In this document: one piece after another, positions 7,051 through 20,000 of the stretch
Layout of the letters: each line of letters begins with the position of its first letter
Numbering within the stretch: position 1 is the first letter of the stretch
From: Eopsaltria australis
Lineage: Eukaryota > Chordata > Aves > Passeriformes > Petroicidae
Length of the DNA stretch: 64,000 nucleotides
Direction of reading: 5' to 3'
NCBI GenBank assembly: GCA_034509425.1
Contig: JAVTVJ010000343.1
Coordinates: 310,001-374,000, forward strand
Translations under genes and position numbers: made by a program
The notes under the pieces: generated by a model
Database searches by the model: none
What the model was told of the DNA's origin: nothing
The model's input: the letters and a program-made list of their open reading frames with translations, nothing else

Positions 7051-8444
7051 GGGACTCGGCTAGAGATCCCCCCTTCATCTCGGGATTTCTAGTCAGGGCC
7101 ACTGAGGAGCGCACCACCCCACCCCTCACATGGACCACCGACAAGCTGGTGTGGGTGGAGAAGTGGCCCCTTACTAAGGAGAAGCTCTGCGCTCTAGAGT
7201 CCCTAGTGGAGGAGCAGCTTTCCAAGGGCCTCATAGTACCATCTGATATCCCTTGGAACTCCCTTGTCTTTGTCATCCTCAAACCAGATGGGAACAGGTG
7301 AAGGCTCCTCCATGACCTCTGCAAGGTCAATAAGGTCATTGAGGACATGGGTGCCTTGCAGCCAGGTTTCCTCTCATCCTCAGTGCTCCCCTGACAATGA
7401 AAATTGGCAGTCATTGATATTAAGGACTGCTTTTTTAGTATACCTTTACACCCACGAGACGCTCCTCGTTTTGCCTTTTCCGTTCCATCTATTAATCGTG
7501 AAGCCCCAGTGTGATGTTGTTGTTGGCGGGTGATACCCCACGGTGTGAAAAATTGGGCCTGCATCTGCCAATGGTGTGCCACAAAAATCCTGTCACCCAT
7601 CCCGAAGGCTTTCCCAAAGGCTATTATCTTCTATTATATGGATGATGTGTTGGTTTGTGGCCCTGATGAGACTTACCTGGACAAGACTTTATCCGAGAAC
7701 ACCCAAGCAATTGAGAGGGAGGGGCTTGAAATACAGCCTGAAAAGGTCCAGTGTACCTGCCCATGCACCTACCTGGGACTCCGCATTGGCGAGAGAACCG
7801 TCATGCCCCAGCAGCTGACCATCAAGGACGACCCAAAGGTCCTCTGAGATCGCCACTAGCTGTGTGGCTCCATCAACTGGGTACATCCTCTTCTGGGATT
7901 CACGACGGCAGACCTCGTGCCCTTATTCGATCTCCTGAAGGGCTGCGAGGGACTGGACTTGCTGCATACCATCACTGCGGAGGCCCGGGGGGCCGTTGGT
8001 AAGGTACAGCGTGCCCTGTCCACACACAAGGCTCATAGGATGGATCCCAGATTACCATTCAGGTTTACTACACTGGGTCAGTCACCCGACCTACATGGAC
8101 TCATTTTTCAGTGGGACACAGGGTTGAAAGATTCACTTCTCATCATAGAAGGGATCTTTTTTCCCCGTCAACTGTCCAAGAGTATCACTACACCACAAGA
8201 ATTGATGGCAAAATTAATAAGTAAAGCTAGGACTCTGCTCCACACTCTTGCAGGGTGTAATTTCACATACATTTACATGCCATTGACAGCAGAGGTTTTA
8301 GAGGATTTGCTCCAAACCAATGAATACCTTCAGTTGGCCTTGGACAGTTACCCAGGCCAGATTTTGGTTCATAAATTAAAACATCATCTGTTCAACATCA
8401 CTTTAATCTGGCTCCAAAAATGGTGCAAAGTAAAGCTCCATTAA
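7051..8444 (+). pseudogene. pol: ERV-2 reverse transcriptase, nonsense-riddled
   Basis: A single frame carries RT from about 7023 to 8444. Landmarks are [19 protein letters not shown] (N-terminal), [30 protein letters not shown] (first catalytic Asp), VIPHGVKNW, YYMDDVLVCG (catalytic Y-M-D-D, 7635-7646), YLGLRIGE, then INWVHPLLG and PLFDLLKG of the thumb/connection. In-frame stops occur at 7299, 7392, 7398, 7512, 7845 and 7854, with no indel inside the domain. The enzyme copied viral RNA into DNA; this copy cannot be translated through. Confidence 0.9.
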
Positions 8445-8822
8445 ACGCCCTGACTGTCTTTACTGATGGCTTTGGGGTGTCCCACAAGTCAGTAATGACT
8501 TGGTGGGATCCCCTAACTCAGAAGTGGGAATCTGAGGTTCAGGTGGTGGAAGGTTCACCACAGATTGTGGAACTGTTAGCCGTTGTCAGGGTCTTTGAAA
8601 AATTCAAAGAACTGCTCAGTTTGGTCACAGATTCGGCATATGTGGCCTGTGTAACTCCCAGGGCTGAACACGCCTTACTGAAGGGGGAATCCAATCCCAA
8701 ATTGTTTAACTTGCTCTCGAGGTTAGTTTACCTCCTCTCCCACCAGGAGCAGCCCTTTCATGTTATGCATATGAGATCGCACACGGGATTAGCAGGACCC
8801 ATTGCCGAGGGCGACAGAAGGG
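8430..8822 (+). pseudogene. pol: ERV-2 RNase H domain
   Basis: The frame changes near 8420-8444 relative to RT. It then reads LTVFTDGFGVSHK (first acidic motif), SPQIVELLAVVRVFEKF (S-x-Q-x-x-E-L helix), LVTDSAYVA (T-D-S motif) and HMRSHTGLAGPIAEGD (final His/Asp region). A second frameshift falls within a G-run at about 8815-8822, just before integrase. The catalytic-type residues D, E, D, D are all visible, so the decay is by frameshift and not by loss of active-site residues. Confidence 0.85.
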
Positions 8823-9689
8823 GCAGATGCCTTAGCTATGGCTGTGCAATCCCCCGACATCCCAGATACCTTTGCACAAGCCAGGCTGAGCCATCAATTC
8901 TTCCATCAAAAGGTCCCAGCCCTCATGAGGATGTTCCACTTCTCTTGTGAGCAGGCTCGGGCAATAGTGGTGACGTGCTCAAACTGTCAGAGATACCAGA
9001 TTCTAGCACTCAGTATGGGAGTCGATCCCCGGGGTCTGAGAAGTTGCCAGCTCTGGCAAACTGATGTGACTCACTTCCCCCAGTTTGGGAGGTTTAAATG
9101 TGTGCATGTGTCCATAGACATGTTTTCCGGGGCCATGTTTGCCTCTGCCCATTCGGGCAAGAAAGTGAAAGATGCCATTAAGCATTTCTTTATGGCATGC
9201 TCAATGCTGGGTATCCCTGAAGAAGTAAAAACAGACAATGGTCTGGCCTACGTTTCAGCTAGACTAAGGGACTTCTTCCAGCAGTGGGGCATCAAGCACG
9301 CCACAGGGATACCTCACTCGTCCATGGGACAATCGGTCATAGAAAGGGCCCACCAAACCCTGAAAAGGCTCCTTCATCAACAGCGAGGAGGATCAGAGGA
9401 CAATACTCCCATTGTGAGGCTCTGTAAGGCTCTTTTCACCATCAGTTTCTTAAATAACTCATTTTCTGAGCCTATCCCTCCTGTGTTCTGGCATTTCACT
9501 AATTTGACCCAGACCAAATTAAAGGAGCAACTGCCGGTGTTGATCAAGGACCCAGGAAGCCACCAGATTCAAGGGCCGTTCCCACTAATTATCAGGGGGA
9601 GGGGGTATGTCTGCATTTCTACTCCAGCAGGACCAAGATGGATTCCGGCCAAGGCAGTCAAACTGTACCTGAAACCAGCACCGGCTTAA
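8820..9689 (+). CDS. pol: ERV-2 integrase, complete open domain
   Basis: Integrase joins viral DNA to the host chromosome. The N-terminal zinc domain has H-x3-H (SHQFFHQK) and C-x2-C (TCSNCQ). The core has LWQTDVTHF (first Asp), VKTDNGLAY (second Asp), then 35 residues to the Glu of SVIERAHQTLK, i.e. an exact D-D-35-E. The C-terminal domain ends GPRWIPAKAVKLYLK. No stop or frameshift lies between 8822 and the terminator at 9687-9689. It has no start of its own because it is normally cut from Gag-Pro-Pol. As the upstream pol is broken, it is a pseudogene in context although the domain is intact. Confidence 0.88.
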   Translation, partial: GADALAMAVQSPDIPDTFAQARLSHQFFHQKVPALMRMFHFSCEQARAIVVTCSNCQRYQILALSMGVDPRGLRSCQLWQTDVTHFPQFGRFKCVHVSIDMFSGAMFASAHSGKKVKDAIKHFFMACSMLGIPEEVKTDNGLAYVSARLRDFFQQWGIKHATGIPHSSMGQSVIERAHQTLKRLLHQQRGGSEDNTPIVRLCKALFTISFLNNSFSEPIPPVFWHFTNLTQTKLKEQLPVLIKDPGSHQIQGPFPLIIRGRGYVCISTPAGPRWIPAKAVKLYLKPAPA

Positions 9690-10409
9690 GGGATGCCAGC
9701 TCGCAGCTCCGATGCGGACAATGTCAACTCAAGCCAAGACGAAACCGCTGCTGCCTGGAAGCGACGACAGTGCAAGGAAACAACAGCCACAAAAACACCT
9801 GAGTAGCGCCATGTCCAGGCAGTGTTGTAACCCTCAGAAATACTCCTTACCCTTCCCCTGAGTTTATACTTTCCTTGTGTGTTTTCCCATCCATAAGTCC
9901 ACCCCTTCCCGGACCCTTACCCCAGGGGAGAATCCAGAAGTTCTGTAATCTCTTTCATGATTTTAACGATTATGTTTAAGGCTTCCACAGAATCAACTAC
10001 CGCAACCCTATCCGCGTCCCCAGCCAAGACCAGCAGAGCATTTCCTGCCTCTTCCACCCCAGCTGAAGGCAGGTGCCTGTCAACACCACAGTGACATCTA
10101 TGTCCCAGACAAACAAAATTCCCAGCACAGATCACGGTGCCCTTGTCAGTGAATCCACCATGTCCAGCTCCACCAGAAGTGATTTGGGACTTGATGGGAC
10201 CTTGTGAACTCGAGGGATGGGTTGGCTCTCCCTTTGGAGACGGTTTTGCAGGAGTCTCTGATTGTTTTGTTAGTTACTTGTATAGGAATGTTTCTGACTA
10301 TTTTTCACAGTTTGATGTATAATTAGCTGTTTGAGTGTTCAGTCTGTGTTCCCTTTTGATTGCCTCAACAGGCTCTAATTAAGCCTGCGGGAGGAGCCTT
10401 CTTTTAAAC
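9690..10409 (+). pseudogene. ERV-2 env space: mostly deleted or decayed
   Basis: Only about 720 bases separate integrase and the polypurine tract, far too short for env (usually >1.5 kb). A 37-codon frame at 9693-9806 starts right after the integrase stop and has a basic patch (AWKRRQCK), as in the long Env leader of some betaretroviruses; this is weak. A frame at 10137-10322 holds GWVGSPFGDGFAG and a hydrophobic stretch, possibly a TM pre-anchor remnant. No SU, furin site or fusion peptide is seen. Confidence 0.45.
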
Positions 10410-10423
10410 AAAGAAGGGGGAGA
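10410..10423 (+). promoter_or_regulatory. ERV-2 polypurine tract
   Basis: The purine run aaagaagggggaga lies immediately before the TG that opens the 3' LTR, as required for plus-strand priming. Confidence 0.85.
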
Positions 10424-11009
10424 TGTGGTGGCAGCTGAGGCCCGGGAAGATCCAGAAGGTCCCAAGGGATCTGAGGGGCCATGGTGGAGGGTTGCTCAGG
10501 TTTGAGAATTCTCCCCTTCCCTCTGGAGGAAGATAATTTCTTCCATGTGATTGATGGGTTCTTCCTATGCTAATTGTACCCCCCTGATTGGACTGTTTGT
10601 TCTCCACCCCTTATGCATATGTATCTGTATGTAGAAGGATCTGTGCTACTCAGTACTGCATTGGTTGTGGTTTTCTCTCTCCTCCCCTTCCCTCTCCTTA
10701 TTGGACTGCTGCCCCTGGACCCTCAGCTGATTGATTGATTGTTGCTGTATAAAAGTCTGTGCTCTCCTTTGTTCTGGGTCTTCTGTCCCTGGCCCCATTC
10801 GAGCAAGGGTCTGCTAATAAACTCCTTGGATACCCATACAGACGATCGCTCCCTTATTCTTCTAGGACTTGTCTCTGCACCCACCGGCAGGGTAGCAGAG
10901 TCTGCCATAGGAGCTGAAGCAGCCCCAGCAGAGTGGCTCCACGAGGGACGCTCCTGGGACACGCTGCCGGTCTCTGTCCACTGGGACAGTCCCCAAACTG
11001 CTATAAGCA
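10424..11009 (+). mobile_element. ERV-2 3' LTR, full length
   Basis: It starts tgtggtggcagctg directly after the polypurine tract. TATAAAA is at 10748-10754 and the AATAAA polyadenylation signal is at 10816-10821. U5 from 10862 matches the retained 5' U5. The end is set at ...ataagca (11009) by alignment with the 5' copy up to the primer site. It may instead end at ...tcccca (10995). Total length is about 570-586 bp. Confidence 0.85.
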
Positions 11010-14000
11010 GATACAAATGGAGGACATTTTCAATTGCCAATAGTTCACATATTTTTGGAAAACTAAGTTTTTCCTCGCTGTGTCTCTGAATTCCCCTTTA
11101 CTGTGAGCAGAAGCCCTGTATTCCTTTTCAGGAACAACATGAACAAAATTCAGAAGGACTCTGTATAATTGAGTTAGAAGGAAAATAATCTAGATCTGAT
11201 TTTATTACAATTAGTTTCTTCGGAGGAATGTGTTTTAGCCTGAGATGTGCTCCACCAAAAGTCAAAGCTGAGCATTCCTTGTTCTTGATTTAGTTAATTG
11301 TTATAATTATCTTCCAGTTTTGTTTTTCCAACAGTCAACCCTGTTGAGGCACAGACAAATATATTTATATGTCCTGCACTATGTTTTGCTCTTTCTTACT
11401 ATTTCAAAATTGCAGAAATGTGCAGATTGTTGGGACTTACTAATGTCTATGTCTGGGTGGTTTTTTTAACTATTAAAGAGTTACAATATCTGTGTTTGTG
11501 CCTGGAAATTCATATTACTAAGTTTCATGAAATGGATAATGTATGATGAGGCTAGTGGACTGTTGTTTCAGTTAGAACAGTATAAAACTGTATTAACTTC
11601 CTTGAAATTACTTCATTTTTACTATTTCTTTCAGAGGTTGCAAAACAAGACATTAAAAAATCTTTCATCCACATATGTAGCCTTTTGTGCCATTAGAATA
11701 GGGTTAGATTATAGTTGGTTTAGCGATGATCAAAACTGAATTTTTGCCTGGCAGAAACCAAGCTAGTTGATGCAATTGTTTAGAATCACTTTACACGACT
11801 GAACCACCACTTTGACAACAGTCTGTCTTTTGTAATTATGCTCCTTCTGTCACTGAACCACCTCTATTCTTTTATTGTTGAATGTTCTCTACTGATATAT
11901 TCAACCTAAAGCAATTAACTTTAACATGTTCCTAAAAATCTTACCTTCCAATTCATGCCCTGAACATTTATGCAAGTCATCAGCTTTGGATGGGCTGGAC
12001 AGAGCTAGTTCCCAGGGGTATAAAACATATTCTGTAGTCAAAAACCCCTTTTCCATCTTTTAAACCAAAATTACATTGGTTTTTATGTTGGCACCTACCC
12101 AAGCTTCCCAGATGCTGCTCTATTATTCATAATTATAACTACATACCTTTTTTCAGTGATTTCATTATAGTACTGTAATTCATGCACACAGAAACATAAA
12201 CATGAAGATAAATGAATTCCTAAATAACACCTCATTTATCAAGATATGTTTGTAAATGGATTTTGCATCCACATTTACCATTGTGGTTTGAGAGATACCA
12301 AGAAAGCTGCAGATCTCTTGATTTTCATTTTCTCCTATCAGAAAAGTGTAAGAACAGTGAATTCCACTTAGAAACAGTAGAACAAAGGTTGCACATGTGC
12401 CTCACAGTTGTCTGATTATTGAACACATCTTTTATCAGTACTATATAATGCTCAACATAATGGCTGAATATGCTTACTATCTGTTTCTCCTCTGTAAAGA
12501 CTAATTAAGAGATTACCAGTGCATAAGACTAGGGGCTTAATTTATGAAAGCATTTTAAATTATAAATTTATAATGGAGGGAAGAAGAGGGGGAAGGGGAA
12601 GACAGTCAACCATGACCATTGCTCGCACAGATATGGTAATACAGTTTTTCTGCAATTTGAACTTGGAGGATACAGAAAACTTTCTGACACTAAACAGTTG
12701 AAACCCTGTTAATTAGCCAGAACACATGCTAATAAGCCAAAAACATAGATGTGCTGCAGGATATTTCTATGGCACTTTTAAAGCTAGACTTTTTAAAGAT
12801 TTTGCTGCCTTTACATTCAGAAAGCTATCTGTCTAGTGTATTATTCTTTAAGAACAAGTTCAGATTTCTGCTTAAAATGTCAACAAAAAAATAAGGCTGG
12901 GAGCTAAACCCTAGAAGACTGTGACCACCTATAGATCCACTCTTTAAATTGATGTAAGATAATAATGTAACCATGTAGGATACAAAGAAAATTTCCTGGC
13001 CACAGGTGAGCTGACTGCTGGCCAGAAGTTGGGGAATAGAAAGGTATTTGCCTCCTGCCAGTCTGCTTCTGCCACCAAGCTGTGAGCAGCCTGAAATAAG
13101 GCCATGGGGCACTTATGTATCCAGATGGATCACGCAAATGTGAGTCTCTGTAACCATCATTCCTTTGGCTGCAGAAAAGCTTTTTGGGAACAGAGGAGTC
13201 AGAGGCATTCACATTCCCATCGTTTCAATGGTCTACCCTCATACAAAACATGCTTTCAAAGCATTGCTACTGCTGAACTGTAAGTTCTGCACTTCTACCT
13301 CTCTGTTCCCCTGGCTCTCTCACCTGAAGTGCCTGATTTTTAAAATGAAAAATTATCTCTGAATCATACAGAAGCTGGAGCATGAACTTTCTAGATGGAT
13401 TTACTCTGAAGAATTTATCACCTAATTTTTTTTTCTTTTGCTGAAAACAGGTCTAGCTGACCTACTGCTGTGGAAAGCCTTCTCAAGGCCCCTCTTTCTT
13501 CTCTCTTTTTAACTTAGTTGAGCAAACATCTTCTAGATAATTCTGTATTCTTAACAGAATTCTTTCTCTCCTTTAATTAGATACAGTTGTTTAGAATATG
13601 CTCATTTGAACATGACTATATAGCTTCTGTGTTTCTGATCTAGAATGCGCTAGACAATGGGCTTTATGGTTTATCTGTAGTTAGCATACCATTACACACA
13701 TCATATAATACCATACATACATATATAAAACTATATATAAATAGTTTACTGTGAACTGTAGACATCAAAGATTATGCTCTATTTTATTTGAAAAGTGCTT
13801 TGATAAGCACTTTGCTTTGCTTTGGGTTCTACCACAAATAGTGAAATAATAATGAATTTTGGTCTTCTCTCCAGCTACTTAGTCTAATGTGTTTTCTCCT
13901 CTTTATACACCATTAAGTCATACTAAACTTTTCAAAATAATGGTGTTTTGCTTTTTACACATTTGCCATTGGAAAATCTGAATTTCTGAGTGATAAACAG

Positions 14001-17000
14001 ATTTTTTCAACAGAAAATCAGATTGAAAAAAAGGAAAGAAAGGAAAAAAGAAAACAAGAGGGAAAAAAGAAAATTCCCTCGGAATCACTTGCATTCCAGG
14101 CCATGAGACAACTGCACATGGATGCTTTTTTCAAAAGACTTCCAGGTGTCTGAGTTTATGACATTCCATAATTTTTACCCAATTATAGCAAGAATTGAGT
14201 TACCTCTCTGCTGACTTTAACCACTTTAAAATTACATACGTGAACTGAACTACTTTCCTAGACTCCCTAGGAACAGATGACTACTTCTGAGGACTGTTCA
14301 TCTCTCATTTGGGTGTCTGAACAGTAAAGGTTTGATCACCCTCTCAGTACTCTGTCAACACTGAATGAAACCCTAAAAAGTTCAAAAAGTTGAAAGAATA
14401 TTATATGTTTAAATGACTAATAAAGAAGTTTTATCTCACACAGAACATTAAGGAATGGCTTTCTTCCGTCCAAGAAGAAAGATTTACACAAATAATGGAC
14501 TCACTTAGAAATGGAAAATACTGTTCCCAGGAAACCACATTTGTTCTATGTCGCTACAAAGTGGAAAAATTGCAAAAATGTTTTCCATTATTGAATTAAC
14601 CAGGGTGGTTAAAGATCCCCACCAATCTACCACTGTTCATTACTCTTAATGTAAGAAACCACCCCTTCAGTGTCTCTGCAGAGAAAAATGACAAAGCCAC
14701 CACTCAATTAAACCATGACTCGAGTCTTCCTTAGAGCTGCACTGTCTGGTGTTTGATAAAACTTAACAGTGGACTCAAAGCTGGGGAGCAGAAGCTTAAT
14801 TGAGTTGACTAACCCAATTAATTCTTTTCCTCTTCTCTTAATTCTCAACACAAGAGACTTCATGACACTACAAGCTTCAGGGCTGGACATTGCTTGTATC
14901 CGATTTTATGCTCTGCAGCAAAATGTCGAGTGTCAGATATTTCCATAAATTGAGTCTGGTGCCAGTAGTGTCAGATGTATGTTAAGAATATATAAATATA
15001 TTCACTGTCCTAAAGCATTGGTGTTAACTTGGTTTATGCAGATAAAACTCTGCAGTAATACCATTTTTGATACTTATGGAGATCTTTCAGCTTTAGATTG
15101 TTTTATTCCTCTGCTGCTAGTCTGTGAATTTTCATCTAATTTACATATAACTTGTTCCCACCTGCTGGTTTTTTTCTTCTTCAGATGCACTTAATGTTTC
15201 CTTTTTGCCAGAGCATGTGTATCTGTAATAACTCATATTTCAGACCTGAGTGGGAGGGTGATTTAATGAGATTTAATTTTAGTTTGTTTGCTTTTTTCCT
15301 GGAACATAACAAACTTTTCCAAAATTAGGAGAGATCTTTCTTGGTAATTATCAGTTGTTCATTTCTCTCAAGACAATGATAACTGATGCTATTAGCTTTC
15401 TTAAAAACATGCTGTTAATATCTATAAAAAAGTACAAAAAGTCATGCTGTAGCCACTGTAGTGTCCTGATTTTTCCTGGTGGCTTGTAAAATACAGAGTA
15501 GAATGAGCAGCACTAGAAGGTGTACTTTGTATTCTGAAATCTAATATCTCTGCAGTGTTTTCACAATCCTATTTTTCTGAAAAAAATTAAAATGATTACA
15601 AAAATGTGTATTTGATATGCAAAAAAAAGCCTTACATTTCACTGAATTACTGTCATGGTGACACAGAAGTTATAATTCTACTCTGCTATATACTGTAAAA
15701 TTAGTCAAGATGCTTGATTGTGGCTCTACGTTATGAAGAGCTGATTAGTATGTGTTTCCATTACATTCTTTAGGCTATAACCTTGGACATGCACATTGTG
15801 TTTCAGCAGCCAATAAATCTTCCCAAGAGATGTTATTATTATGGAAGGCTTGCAGAGTGTTTGTCTGTCAGATGTTTAGAAGACTGGATTTTATATCTGA
15901 CTGTTTTTACCACAGCCAGAGAAAAAATAATCAATTTTTGAACTTTGGGATGAGCATTGTCAGTCTGGGTCAGCATTTATGACAGCTGAGAAGCTCTATT
16001 CAACACAAGGTGTTGAGGCAAATTTCCTTCTCCAGATAGGAAAAGGAAAGTAGAGGGCAAAGAAAGAAAACTCAAAACAACAGAGGTTTGACAACCTCCT
16101 CTTGCAAAATGTGACATGAGCAACAAAGACAGTATTGTGCCTAGTAGAATTAACATCATTGTGCCAAAATACAATTCCTCAGGCAACTTCATCCACATTT
16201 AAAAAGAATTTGCCTAGGAGTACTATCCTCTCAGCATCTTTGGGATAGTGATGTTTACAGACACATCAAGCATTCCCTCAAGTGGTGGTTAAACACTAAC
16301 CATCCGTTAAGAACATGCACTGACAAAACCTTTACAGATCATTACCATCACCCTCTTAGCCTCTAAAAGACCTTTGAATTGTACTCACATCTCCATCTCC
16401 AAAAGAAATATTTCAAAAGGAGAAAAGAGGAAAACTCACTCAAAATTTCCAGGGCATAGAAGGTTTTTTAGCCTCTGGTCTCACAGCTCTTCAGTGAGAA
16501 AGAATTTGGTTCATAGGAACAAAGAGACAAAAACCTTCCAGGGGGCTGTGTGGTGTCAGAGATTCTGGGTCTCAGAGACACAGGGACACCAGCTACCTGA
16601 GGATGTCTGTCCATACCTAACTTCATATCAGCTTCTCTGGAGGCCTTATTGGAAGGTCAGAAGGGTGCAGAAGAGTGGGGGCAGATCTTTCTGGTTTAAT
16701 GCATTAGATAGGGGGGGCCCAAGAGGACCAGAATCTGAGGACCTGGTTTATGAGCTAAGGTGTGGTACTAGTTGGTGTAAGATTATAAATTCATGGTGCT
16801 GCACAGTGCTGAACAGGGCCATATTACCACTTTGGGCTCACCTCCAAAAGCAGTGACAACTCCTTTCAGAGTACTCAAAGAACCCAGCCACTCTATTCCT
16901 ATTTACTCTTTTTTGCAAAAGTCCTTTTAAGGGTCCTGCCCTATGAGCAGGGGTGAAGAGATTACATCATTTTTCCTTTTTCACTTTGTGTTGCTCAGCA

Positions 17001-20000
17001 TCTCTGAGGTGTTGCCACATGGAGGCTTTCTGCAAGAGGGACAGTTTTATCTCCATCTGAATCTGAGTAAAGGCACAGGTTGTCACCCAGTATCCTTTGC
17101 ATCCCTTGCATCTCTTCTTCCTAATTTCTTCTGAGGTGTTTATGAGCTTTTTCTTTCAATCCCTTCAGGACAGACCTCCTGCTGCAAACTTCCCATCAGG
17201 TGGAAGAGGATTCACAGCACTAACGGGAACCTCCCTTGGAGGGGGTGTGACTACTCTTCAGGCTATGCACTGCGTAATCTTTCTCGGTGAACAGACAACT
17301 TTTTCAACAAGGGTATCCTGCAGTTTATGATGGAACTAAAACACATCTCACATATTAACATCATGATTTGTAGTAAAATTTTGTGCCATGAAAAGGCCAT
17401 CATTTGTCATAAAAAGAAGAATCATTTGCAGCTGGAAACGTTTTAATTATTTCTTCTTGAAATTACTTGGTCATTCAGCATCTCACATTATCTTGCCTAT
17501 TTGACAGAACGAAATTAATAGCATCAGTAAGATCTTAGGAAGCTAGATAATGAGCTCTCTAGGTATCAATTCTTCAGTTACACTCATCTTACAATTTCTG
17601 ATCTAATGTTTAAAGCACACCGGTTGGTCTCACTTCAATGCCTCAATGTTTGTAATAGATAATACATGGAACTTCAGAGTATTAAAATGAGAGCTGCTGA
17701 GTGCACCTCTGTTTTTTGTCTTAACAGCTCTCAGGCCATTTGCATGGGAATAATTGAAGGTTATGAAAACTTTCACTGAAATGAGCAAATCAATTTTAGC
17801 ATCTGATTTAAAACTCTTGGTCTAATATGGTGCACATTGGAACACATGTGAAGAAGTAGAGCTGTATGGAGATAAAGTAAGGCAGATTTTAGCCTTAACT
17901 TCATATAGTGAGCCCATTCTCTCAGTTAAAGACAGGCTGTTGCATGTCTACTTAGTACTGTCATTACAGTAATAATTGAACATGTCTGCCCCCTCTTCTG
18001 TTATTTCCTTTAAGATCTGTGGAGTCATTGTCTCATTTCTTGACTTTTTTTTCAAAATTGCCTACAAGACCCTTTGACAATTCTGATATTTCTTCTCCTG
18101 GCACTTTTTGAAGTTAATCACTTCTGTTCACTGAAAAAAAACAAAATCAAGGGTAATCAAGTAATCCAAATGACAATTTCAAGGATCTTCACAGTCATAG
18201 ACTGAAATCTTTGTTCTCCTTTCCTTTTTCCATAGTAAGATATTTTCATGCTGTTAATTTGAAACTAAATCTAAGTGAGTAAATTCTCATGCAGCTAGGG
18301 GCTGGAAATTGACTTCAGACATATCCAGCAACCTGCAGAAATGTGGTGACAGAGCAAAGGCCATTCTTAGTGCCACCCAGCCACCTGTAGCTCAAACCTA
18401 CCTGTGAGTCCAGATTCCCTGGCTGAAGCTGGAGAATGAAGCCTTGGAGAATGGAGCTCTCCTGGCATGGCAGGATAATGCCCCTTGCTGCAAACCTCAC
18501 CTTTCTCTGCAGTATTCCTATATGGCTACAGCCTGAACCATTTCTTCCTGAACTTCCCCATGGTTGTCAAATGTGTTGCTCTCATATATTTCATGATGCA
18601 ATATATAAAGGGAGGTGAGAGCAGCACTTTCTGTCCTCAGGAGACTGCACATTGCTGGTCAACCTGCAGGTTACATCCAGGGGTATCAACATCTTTGCAA
18701 GAGAGACAGCTGTGAATCTCTAAAACAGCTAACAGTGACAGGAAAAATAGTTTTAATTTCTGTCTCTCTGGTATTTGTGTGCAAAGTGCCCTGTGCAACA
18801 GAACTCTGGAACCTCAATAGAATCCTTAATTTTTTTGCAGTTGAAATACCAATACAATGCTCAAGTAGGCTAAAGATTTCACACTACATCCTCTTAAGGT
18901 ATTTTTTCAGATTCTCTAACAGCCTTTTATTCTTTAGCTTCTCTTTTCTTTGTTAATTTTTTTTCCTTGAAGCAAAATTTGCCAAGGAGACAATTCTAAC
19001 ATATCTATCAGATATGAAAGCATTAATGTTTTATTTAACATCCCAACTCTAAATTTGCTTTTCCTAGTGGGGTCCCAACAGCCAGCTGCTTCATTTTTTC
19101 CTTTCCTAAAGGAAGTTTTGTATTCATTTGTAGCAGAGTTTTGTGAGTCAAGTTTAGCAATAGGAAAGCAGCAGCAGCCTGCAAACACAGTGAAGTGCAT
19201 AATAGGCACATGCATCTGAACTATTACAACTCTTGATGGTAATAAAAAGACTATTAAAAAAAGTCTGAGCTTTCAAAAAAAAAAAAACAAAACAACCCCT
19301 GCTACAGATAAGATGGGCTTTTGTCCAGAAAATATAATATCTATTAATATATATGTATCCCATAAAATATATAATACGATGATCATTACCAACCATCTTT
19401 TCAATATCTCTGAGAGGCATTTCCATGTGTCTCTTAGCCAGAAGTGATGTTCTGGTATCAGAGACTGGGGCAGCGTGGCGATGAGAAGCTGCGGTGGCCG
19501 TGTGACCCCTGCTGGCAGGAAATAATTGAGAGTAAAACGTGAGCGGAAACCAGGCTTTTGATTGTAATGAATGAAACGCTGTGACTGAATCAGTAACCTA
19601 CGTAAAAAGTTGCAGTACCAATAGAAGAAATTAATAAAAGGTCCTGTTGTTGTGAAACAGAAGACGAATGAGTAAAAATTCTTCATTTAAAATGTCAATT
19701 TAGCATTTTACTAAGTGAGGATGAAAACCTTTGCCGGCCCATCTCTGCTCTAGACTTGTCCTGATTCATTGTGCCTCATATACATCCCCAAGAGCCAAAC
19801 CCATCTCGGATATACGATGTGCTGACAAACTGCCCCCTCCTGGAACTAAGGCAGGGCTCAGAACTTCCCTTCTGTCCCAGCAATTGCAGTTAACACAGGG
19901 CAGCATCCAGGCTGCTGCAGGAGTGTCTGAAGCAACAAGAGAAGATAACCTGTAAGTGGCAACCCTGGACATGGTTACTGGAGTTTTATAATGATTTTGG

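Larger units (their letters stand above)
3638..11009 (+). mobile_element. Class II (beta-like) endogenous provirus with intact gag (ERV-2)
   Basis: Order: truncated 5' LTR, Lys-type primer binding site, leader, gag, pro, pol (RT-RNase H-IN), degenerate env space, polypurine tract, 3' LTR. Class II assignment comes from gag-pro-pol in successive frames, a -1 slippery heptamer before pro, the YMDD RT, the integrase motifs and the tRNA-Lys-like primer site. The element is unlike HIV or gammaretroviruses in having a long proline-rich gag. By eye the two copies of U5 differ at about 16 of 133 positions, so the insertion is not recent. No target-site duplication can be assessed because the left end is lost. 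Confidence 0.88.

Noticed and set aside
16374..16856. 160-codon open frame on the + strand
   Set aside because: No ATG-led domain, no recognisable motif, random-looking composition, no promoter or splice support.
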